Made by a program: the position numbers and the translations under genes. The notes beneath the pieces were generated by a model. The model searched no databases and was not told where the DNA came from. It saw only the letters and a program-made list of their open reading frames with translations. 39,934 bases of DNA from Muribaculaceae bacterium. Its GTDB lineage: Bacteria > Bacteroidota > Bacteroidia > Bacteroidales > Muribaculaceae. This document shows positions 33,704-39,934 of this stretch, piece after piece; the stretch's first letter is position 1; each line of letters opens with the position of its first letter. The DNA is taken from NCBI GenBank assembly GCA_017443765.1, contig JAFSYB010000071.1:1-39934 (forward strand), read 5' to 3'.

Positions 33704-35944
33704 TCAGTTGATTCGCACTGCAGTGCCTACGCCTTTCACTTTCTTGAGCCGCTTGCACAGGTTGGCAATCACGGTAGCGTCCTCAATGAGGACATCGAGG
33801 TCGCAGCGAAACACCCCCTGGTCGGCGCGGATATTCAGGCTGCGCAAGTAGATGGCCATGTTGGTGGAGATGATATAGATGATTTCTTGCAGTATCCCCA
33901 TGCGGTCGATTCCCTCGACATATACCGAGGCCGGGAACTTGCGTCCGGTGCCTGCCCAGGTGGTTTGCACCAGTCGTCCTCCCTGGCCGGCCTTGAGCAG
34001 CATGGCGGTGGGGCACTCTCGCTTGTGAACCACCACGCGCCCCTCGTCGTCGATGCACCCCAGCACGTCGTCGCCGGGTATGGGGCTGCAGCAAGGGGCA
34101 ATCAGGTAATTGCTCACGCCATCGGTGGTTCGCAGCTCATAGATTTCGCGTGTGTCGATGTCGTGCTGTTGCGCGTCGGCCCCGTCTTTGCCCTTGGCCG
34201 GTGCAAAGGGGTTTCGCCAAAAGCGGTCGAGCAGGCTGGTTGACTGCTGTGGCCGCACCTTGCGCAGCAGCTGGTCGCTCACCGCAATCTCGCCGTTGCC
34301 AATCATGAACAGCAGCTCGTCCTTGCCCGCCACATGCTCGGTGTTGACAATGCGCATTAGCGTGTCGCTGTTCATCTCGATGCCATTAGCCATGAGCCAG
34401 TTGCGCAGCTTGCTCTCGCCCTCGTTGATGATTGCCCGCCTCCGATGGCGCAGTGCGGCACGCAAGCGCGTCTTGCCGCGGGCGGTGACCAGGAACTTCT
34501 CCCATTCGGGCTTTGGCTGCTGGCTGTGCGAGGTGAGCACCTCCACCTGGTCGCCGTTGTTGAGGCGCTGCGACAGGGGCACCAGCTTGTGGTTCACCTT
34601 GCCGGCGATGCAGTGGGTGCCAATCTCGCTGTGCAGCGTGAACGCCATGTCGAGCACGGTGGCATCCTTGGGCAGGCGCATGAGGTCGCCCTTGGGGGTG
34701 AACACCTGGATTTCGCTTGCAAACAGGTTGAGCTTTATGGTGTCGAGGAAATCGAGGGCGTTGGGCTCGGGGTTCTTGAGGATGTCCTGCACGGTTTGCA
34801 GCCAGCCGGTGAGTGCGCTGTCCTCGGCCTCGGAGCCGATTTTGTATTTCCAGTGAGCCGCCAGGCCATGCTCGTCCACATCGTCCATGCGCTGGCTGCG
34901 GATTTGCACCTCCACCCAGTTGCCATCGGGGCCCATGACGGTCACGTGCAGCGCCCGGTAGCCGTTGGCCTTGGGGTTCACGACCCAGTCGCGCAGGCGG
35001 CCTGTGTGGAACTTGTTGGGATAGGCGGCAGCAATGGCGTTGTAGATGTCCCAGCACATTCCGGCCTCGCGGGTGTCGTCGGGACACTCAAACACAATGC
35101 GGGCGGCATAGAGGTCGTAGACTTCCTCAAAGGGCACATGCTTGCGCTCCATCTTTTTCCAAATCGAGTAGCACGACTTCACACGTGCCTTAAACTCGTA
35201 GCGAAGCCCCATTTGGTCGAGGCGCTCGCGGATGGGTGCGGCAAAGTGGTTGAACACCTGGTTGCGCTGCGTGGCGGTGGAGGCAATCTTCTGCTCGATT
35301 TGGCGGTACACCTCGGGGTGCTCGTATTTGAAACTGAGGTCTTCCAGCTCGGTCTTGATGGCAAACAACCCCAGGCGGTGTGCCAGCGGAGCGTAGAGGT
35401 AGAGCGTTTCGCCGGCAATCTTGTACTGCTTTTGCGGCGGCATCGAGGCCAGCGTGCGCATATTGTGTAGGCGGTCGGCCATCTTGATGAGCACCACCCT
35501 GATGTCGTCGCCCATGGTGAGCAGCAGCTTTCGCACGTTCTCGGCCTGGGTGCTGGTCATGTCGGCGAAGATGCCGCCCGAAATCTTGGTCAGCCCATCA
35601 ACAATGCGCGCCACCTTGCCGCCAAACTGTGCCTCGATGTCCTCGACGGTATAGTCGGTGTCCTCGACCACGTCGTGCAGCAACGCCGAGCAAATGCTTG
35701 TTGAGCCCAGCCCGATTTCCTGGCTCACAATAGTGGCCACGGCAATCGGGTGCATGATGTAGGGCTCGCCCGAGCGTCGGCGCACCCCCTGGTGGGCCTG
35801 GCGCGCAAAGGCAAAGGCCCGCTTGATGACCTCGGTCTTCTGGCGGTGATTGCTGTGGATATACCCATCAAGCAGCGCCTCAAAGGCACTGTCAATCATT
35901 CGGGTTTCCTCCTCGCTCGACAGCTTGTTGCTCTCGCTATTCAT
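33704..35944 (-). CDS. spoT: bifunctional (p)ppGpp synthetase/hydrolase, RelA/SpoT family
   Basis: A 746-residue long RSH enzyme that makes and degrades the stringent-response alarmone. The hydrolase HD domain has PYIMHPIAVA, SALLHDVVEDTDY and IKMADRLHNMRTL; the synthetase has RVKSCYSIWKKMERK, DLYAARIVFEC and NPKANGYRALHVTVMGPDG; both look intact. The TGS domain (IQVFTPKGDLMRLPKDATVL) and C-terminal ACT domain (VYVEGIDRMGILQEIIYIIS) follow. The ATG at 35942-35944 is preferred; a GTG at 35960-35962 would add six residues. A TAATTTCG box lies upstream. It is followed at once by the PgpH-like gene. Confidence 0.94.
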   Translation of the reverse strand: MNSESNKLSSEEETRMIDSAFEALLDGYIHSNHRQKTEVIKRAFAFARQAHQGVRRRSGEPYIMHPIAVATIVSQEIGLGSTSICSALLHDVVEDTDYTVEDIEAQFGGKVARIVDGLTKISGGIFADMTSTQAENVRKLLLTMGDDIRVVLIKMADRLHNMRTLASMPPQKQYKIAGETLYLYAPLAHRLGLFAIKTELEDLSFKYEHPEVYRQIEQKIASTATQRNQVFNHFAAPIRERLDQMGLRYEFKARVKSCYSIWKKMERKHVPFEEVYDLYAARIVFECPDDTREAGMCWDIYNAIAAAYPNKFHTGRLRDWVVNPKANGYRALHVTVMGPDGNWVEVQIRSQRMDDVDEHGLAAHWKYKIGSEAEDSALTGWLQTVQDILKNPEPNALDFLDTIKLNLFASEIQVFTPKGDLMRLPKDATVLDMAFTLHSEIGTHCIAGKVNHKLVPLSQRLNNGDQVEVLTSHSQQPKPEWEKFLVTARGKTRLRAALRHRRRAIINEGESKLRNWLMANGIEMNSDTLMRIVNTEHVAGKDELLFMIGNGEIAVSDQLLRKVRPQQSTSLLDRFWRNPFAPAKGKDGADAQQHDIDTREIYELRTTDGVSNYLIAPCCSPIPGDDVLGCIDDEGRVVVHKRECPTAMLLKAGQGGRLVQTTWAGTGRKFPASVYVEGIDRMGILQEIIYIISTNMAIYLRSLNIRADQGVFRCDLDVLIEDATVIANLCKRLKKVKGVGTAVRIN

Positions 35945-35979
35945 GGCTCTCGGCAACGACACATTAATGATTCAAAATG

Positions 35980-35987
35980 CGAAATTA
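35980..35987 (-). promoter_or_regulatory. -7 promoter box TAATTTCG of the relA/spoT operon
   Basis: On the minus strand TAATTTCG, one base off the TAnnTTTG consensus, lies 35 bases before the ATG. A TTTG further upstream is 22 bases away, slightly long for a -33 box. Confidence 0.5.
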
Positions 35988-36351
35988 CTACTTTTTGCGC
36001 ATTGACAAGCAAATGTGGCAAGAATTTTTTGGCCTGAACGGAAAAAGCCGTCACAAAAGCCGTCATGCGCAGTTACTGCGGAGGCAGATTTTTAGTAACT
36101 TTTGTCGGTTTCGGTCTTGGGGATTGGAATAATCTTTGTACCTTTGCAGCGAAAAACAGCAATTGACAACAAGGATGTTGATTTTGCTTGACGAAACAGA
36201 CCGCTTGGTTGCTTTGTATCGTTCACGATATGAGGCAATTAGCGGTCACTCTTTTATCTACACCCCCACCCTGCCCCCGTGGCCGTGAGGGGTGTGACCT
36301 CTTGTATCGTGTGACTTATTAACTGATTTGTTTAATTAATAACTAACTGTA
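35988..36351. other. intergenic region and long leader before the TonB receptor gene
   Basis: This 364-base stretch has no convincing gene. It contains a nearly tandem AAAAGCCGTCA repeat (36043-36053 and 36055-36065), the receptor promoter (36116-36146) and a leader of about 200 bases. In the leader, ACACCCC (36260-36266) pairs with GGGGTGT (36289-36295). A 31-codon frame at 36230-36325 has no supporting feature. No riboswitch class is recognised. Confidence 0.6.
36116..36146 (+). promoter_or_regulatory. promoter of the Oar-like receptor gene
   Basis: CTTG at 36116-36119, a 19-base spacer and TACCTTTG at 36139-36146 match the Bacteroidota consensus with one mismatch in the -33 box. The ATG is about 200 bases downstream. 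Confidence 0.65.
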
Positions 36352-39300
36352 ATGTTTAAACGACTACATTTCCTGTCATTCTTAGCGATGGTGCTATTTG
36401 CCATCGGCATGAATGCGCAAGTGACCACCTCGGCGTTGTCGGTGAGAGTGACCGATGACAACGAGGAGGGGCTGATTGGTGCCACAGTGCGTGCCACCCA
36501 CCTGCCTTCGGGAACCAACTACCACGCGTCGTCGAACCTTCAGGGCATGGCCTACATTCAGGGTATGCGCCCCGGCGGCCCCTACCGCGTGGAGGTGAGC
36601 TATGTGGGCTTTGAGAAGCGCACCGTCGAGGGCGTGATTCTCGAGCTGGGCAACACCTACAACCTGAGTGTGCACCTGAGCACCGCCGCCAGCCTGCTCG
36701 GCGAGGTGGAGGTGGTGGGCAAAGGCTCGAAATTCAGCAACGAGAAGATGGGTGCCACAACCAACATCACCAGCGCACAGCTTGCTGCGTTGCCCACGGT
36801 GACGCGCAACCTCACCGACGCCACGCGCCTGTCGCCCTACGGCGGCAACGGCATGAGCTTTGCCGGCACCGACGGCCGCACGTCGAACTTCACCGTCGAC
36901 GGCGCCAACTTCAACAACAACTTCGGCCTTAACGACGGGCTGCCCGGCGGCGGCAACCCCATCAGCATCGAGGCTATCGAGGAGATGCAGGTGGTGATTT
37001 CGCCCTACGACGTGCGCCAGACCAACTTCATTGGCGGCGGCGTGAACGCCATCACCAAGAGCGGAACGAACACTTTCAAGGGGAGCGCCTACTTCTTCCA
37101 CCGCAACGAGAACATGCGCGGCGACGCCGTGGAGCGCGTGCAGATTGGCCAGGCTCGCGAGAAGAGCCAGTACACCACCTGGGGCCTTAGCCTGGGCGGA
37201 CCAATCATCAAGGACAAGCTCTTCTTCTTCGTCAACGGCGAGATGACCAAGCACCCCACCATCACCAACACCTGGGTGGCCTCGACCGACGGCGTGGCCG
37301 TTCCCGACCGATATATTTCGCGCACCTCGCTGGCCGACCTGAAAACCGCCAGCGACTATGTGCGCACCAAATATGGCTACGACACGGGGTCCTATACCAG
37401 CTTCCCCGCCGACGAGAAGAACAACAAACTGCTCGTGCGCTTGGACTGGAACATCAACACGATGCACCACCTGGCCCTGCGCTACAACTACACCAAGAAC
37501 TTCTATTGGCAGAACCCCAACGCGTCGTCGATGGACGGCGGAAGCCGAATGCCCAATGCGCGCATGTCGCAGAAGTCGTTCTCCTTTGCCAACTCGATGT
37601 ACAGCATGGACAACCTGGTGCACTCGTTCTCGCTGGACCTGAACAGCCGGTTGGGCGACAACCTGTCGAACCAGTTCCTGGCCACGTTCTCTAAACTTGA
37701 CGATGTGCGCGGCAGCAACTCGACCGAGTTCCCGTTCATCGACATCACCATGACCGATGCCGAGGGCAACCGCGACAACTACATGGCCCTGGGCTACGAG
37801 CTGTTCACCTGGAACAACGGCGTGCACAACACGGTGTGGAACGTGCGCGACGACATCACCTACTACATGGGCCGCCACAAAATCATGGGTGGCCTGAGCT
37901 TTGAGCACCAGATGGCCGACAACGCCTATATGCGCAACGGCACGGGCTACTACCGCTACAACAGCCTGAACGACTTCCTCACCGGTGCCGCCCCCGAGGT
38001 GGTGTGCCTCACCTACGGCTACGATGGCGAGAGCAACCCCGCCGCACGCGTGCAGTTCAACAAGCTCGGCATCTACGGCCAGGACGAGTGGAACATCAGC
38101 GACCGCTTCAAGCTCACCGCCGGCCTGCGCATCGACGGGCTGTTCTTCAACAACGGCGACCTGATGACCAACGGCGTGCGCACCATCGAGAACCTCTACG
38201 ACAACAATGGCAATGTGCTCGACGGCATCACGGTGTATGACAAAAACGGCAACCAGGTCACCCAGCGGGGTGCCTATCCGCTCTACAACAGCCCCGACCC
38301 GGCCACCCGCGAGCTCGTGCGCAGCGGCATCCTGGGCCTGGACTACTCTGGCGGCCGATACATCGACACCGGCAAGTGGCCCTCGGCCAACGTGATTTTC
38401 CAGCCCCGCGTGGGCTTCTCGTGGGACGTGCTGGGCGACAAGACGCTGAAGCTGCGCGGCGGAACGGGCTTGTTCTCGGGCCGACTGCCCCTGGTGTTCT
38501 TCACCAACATGCCCACCAACAGCGGAATGGTGCAGTACCAAGCCCAGCTCAACAGCCGCAACACCGACATGAGCCAGTTTGCCGGCGGACTGGTGACCGA
38601 CGCCAACGGCCACGCCACCATCGACGCCCTGAAGAACAAGCTCTTCGACCTGGGCTACCCCTCGACGGTAACTCCCCAGGACGGCTCTGTGCCCAGCTCC
38701 ATCTCGGCTGTGGACCCGAAGTTCAAGATGCCGCAGGAGTGGAAATCGTCGCTGGCCATCGACTACACGCTGCCGGTGAAGTTCCCGTTCACCGTCACCG
38801 CCGAGGCCATTGTCAACAAGACCGTGAATGGCGTGACCATCAGCGACTGGAGCATGAACAACGTGGGCAGCTTTGTGCGCTTCAATGGTGCCGACAACCG
38901 TCCCATCTACCCGACCGACTTCCGCACAGGCACCAAGGCATTCGTGCTTGAGAACACCAGCAAGGGCTACGGCTGGAGCGCCAACGTGACGCTGAACGCC
39001 CGCCCGGTGGACTGGCTGAGCCTGATGGCCTCCTACACCCATGTGGTGCGCAAGGAGCTCACCGGCATGCCCGGCTCGGCAGCCGAGAGCGCGTTCACCT
39101 ATGTGCCCACCGTGGAGGGACCCAACTACATCAAGCTGCACAACTCGCAGTATGTGACCCCCGACCGCGTTGTGCTCTCGGCCATCGGCCATGACCGCAG
39201 CGGCAACCACTACGGCCTGGTGTACGAGGCTTGGCGCGGCGGCTACAACTACAGCTATATGCTGGCCAACGACATGAACGGCGACGGCTACAACTACGAC

Positions 39301-39804
39301 GCCCTGTATGTTCCCACCGATGCCGAGGTGGGCTATTACGACGCCAACGGCACACTCCAGGGCGGCAAGGAGTTCCGCTTTGTGAGCGCCGACGACCAGC
39401 AGCGCTTTATGGACTATGTGCACAACAGCAGCTACCTGAGCAACCAGCAGGGCAAGTATGCCGAGGCCTACAGCCTCTACAACCCGTGGGTGCACCGCTT
39501 CGACCTGAGCTACAAGCACGACTTCAGCCTGAACGTGGCCGGTGCCAAGCACACCCTGCAGTTGAGCTTCGACATCAAGAACGTGATGAACCTGTTCAAC
39601 TCCAGCTGGGGCGTGAGCAAGTACCTCAACCCCGAAATCGGCAGCGACGCACGCATCTTGAAGTATGAGGGTGTCGATGCCCAGGGCTACGCCACCTTCT
39701 CCACCCCGTCGAGCATCAACGGCGACACCAAGACCTTTGTGCCCAACAAGGCCATCGGTCAGTGCTGGAACGCCTCGATAGGAATCAAGTATATATTTAA
39801 TTAA
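36352..39804 (+). CDS. Oar-like TonB-dependent outer-membrane receptor
   Basis: A 1150-residue protein: signal peptide (about 1-22, ending GMNAQ), a carboxypeptidase-regulatory-like beta domain (about 28-110, VRVTDDNEEGLIGATVRATH to YNLSVHLST), a plug domain (about 120-245, with NLTDATRLSPYGGNG, FTVDGANFNNNFGLN and NAITKSGTNTFKGSAYFFHR) and a large beta-barrel ending CWNASIGIKYIFN. The plug sequence and length match the Oar/OmpA-related TonB-dependent transporter group of Bacteroidota, not classical SusC, and no SusD gene follows. Substrate unknown; Oar of Myxococcus affects adhesion and signalling. It has its own promoter and long leader. The gene is complete in the window. Confidence 0.9.
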   Translation: MFKRLHFLSFLAMVLFAIGMNAQVTTSALSVRVTDDNEEGLIGATVRATHLPSGTNYHASSNLQGMAYIQGMRPGGPYRVEVSYVGFEKRTVEGVILELGNTYNLSVHLSTAASLLGEVEVVGKGSKFSNEKMGATTNITSAQLAALPTVTRNLTDATRLSPYGGNGMSFAGTDGRTSNFTVDGANFNNNFGLNDGLPGGGNPISIEAIEEMQVVISPYDVRQTNFIGGGVNAITKSGTNTFKGSAYFFHRNENMRGDAVERVQIGQAREKSQYTTWGLSLGGPIIKDKLFFFVNGEMTKHPTITNTWVASTDGVAVPDRYISRTSLADLKTASDYVRTKYGYDTGSYTSFPADEKNNKLLVRLDWNINTMHHLALRYNYTKNFYWQNPNASSMDGGSRMPNARMSQKSFSFANSMYSMDNLVHSFSLDLNSRLGDNLSNQFLATFSKLDDVRGSNSTEFPFIDITMTDAEGNRDNYMALGYELFTWNNGVHNTVWNVRDDITYYMGRHKIMGGLSFEHQMADNAYMRNGTGYYRYNSLNDFLTGAAPEVVCLTYGYDGESNPAARVQFNKLGIYGQDEWNISDRFKLTAGLRIDGLFFNNGDLMTNGVRTIENLYDNNGNVLDGITVYDKNGNQVTQRGAYPLYNSPDPATRELVRSGILGLDYSGGRYIDTGKWPSANVIFQPRVGFSWDVLGDKTLKLRGGTGLFSGRLPLVFFTNMPTNSGMVQYQAQLNSRNTDMSQFAGGLVTDANGHATIDALKNKLFDLGYPSTVTPQDGSVPSSISAVDPKFKMPQEWKSSLAIDYTLPVKFPFTVTAEAIVNKTVNGVTISDWSMNNVGSFVRFNGADNRPIYPTDFRTGTKAFVLENTSKGYGWSANVTLNARPVDWLSLMASYTHVVRKELTGMPGSAAESAFTYVPTVEGPNYIKLHNSQYVTPDRVVLSAIGHDRSGNHYGLVYEAWRGGYNYSYMLANDMNGDGYNYDALYVPTDAEVGYYDANGTLQGGKEFRFVSADDQQRFMDYVHNSSYLSNQQGKYAEAYSLYNPWVHRFDLSYKHDFSLNVAGAKHTLQLSFDIKNVMNLFNSSWGVSKYLNPEIGSDARILKYEGVDAQGYATFSTPSSINGDTKTFVPNKAIGQCWNASIGIKYIFN

Positions 39805-39934
39805 TTTACGATTGACTATTAATTATTAATGATTAATGAGTAATGAGTAATTATTAATTAGTTACAATGATTTTCGATTTATGATTTATGAGTTAAAAGT
39901 TATGAGTTAAAATTTCTTAGTTAAGATTTATGAG
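39805..39934. repeat. AT-rich degenerate TAATGAG/TTATGAG repeat tract at right edge
   Basis: After the receptor stop codon the sequence becomes AT-rich with units such as TAATGAGTAATGAGTAA, TTATGAGTTAAAAG and TTATGAGTTAAAAT. The units resemble those flanking the four-helix-bundle insertion at 7233-7790. No gene is visible before the window ends. Confidence 0.65.

Noticed and set aside
36230..36325. A 31-codon frame in the TonB receptor leader as a leader peptide
   Set aside because: Composition (Pro/Cys/Arg around a hairpin) reflects the repeat-like sequence; there is no translation signal or attenuator-like arrangement.
36394..39552. A 1052-codon open frame on the strand opposite the TonB receptor gene
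   Set aside because: The forward frame has complete domain order and signal peptide; the reverse frame is a shadow of G+C-biased codon use, with no recognisable domain and low-complexity His/Val/Ala composition.

Overview
The window looks like chromosomal DNA of a G+C-rich member of the Bacteroidales (Bacteroidota). Promoter-like boxes of the Bacteroidota form TAnnTTTG stand in front of most transcription units and Shine-Dalgarno sequences are largely absent. The gene content also fits: a three-subunit sdhCAB/frd complex, an Oar-like TonB-dependent receptor, the 'putative porin' family, a DUF3078-like protein, a BspA-type leucine-rich-repeat protein ending in a dockerin, and pyrG beside yidC. 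A gut lineage such as Muribaculaceae or Prevotellaceae is my guess, not something the sequence proves.

Layout. 1-205: no firm gene. 218-4381: a DAACS/SLC1-type symporter, a convergent TrmH-family RNA methyltransferase, a membrane-bound AraC regulator and a divergent inositol-monophosphatase-family enzyme. 4420-8634: the succinate dehydrogenase/fumarate reductase operon, interrupted between the flavoprotein and iron-sulfur genes by a repeat-flanked, frameshifted four-helix-bundle (S23/IVP) gene and closed by a strong terminator. 8638-14655: a SusA-like GH13 amylase, an outer-membrane porin, a glycine-zipper lipoprotein and a cytosolic M48-type protease. 14656-15290: a gene-free island packed with small hairpins. 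15294-16929: a hipBA module with a visible operator and promoter, followed by inverted repeats. 17062-25014 (minus strand): pyrG, yidC, a zinc-ribbon/TM2 protein, a membrane-anchored GH25 lysozyme and four exported proteins of unknown function, closely spaced enough to be one leftward operon.

25140-29538 is the most unusual part. It is a compact operon running from a sigma-70-like factor through a small acidic anti-sigma-like protein, a 43-residue FHA fragment, an exported caspase-fold (C14) protein, a strongly acidic Asp-rich protein, a second FHA protein and a Sel1-repeat lipoprotein, and it ends at an intrinsic terminator. Three of its junctions are ATGA overlaps. It reads as a self-contained sigma/FHA/caspase envelope system; its function cannot be told from sequence.

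29541-39934: the BspA-like dockerin protein, a large hairpin between convergent genes, a leftward RelA/SpoT plus 7TM-HD phosphohydrolase operon (alarmone and probably c-di-AMP control), a roughly 360-base leader region, the Oar-like TonB-dependent receptor, and an AT-rich repeat tract resembling the one inside the sdh operon.
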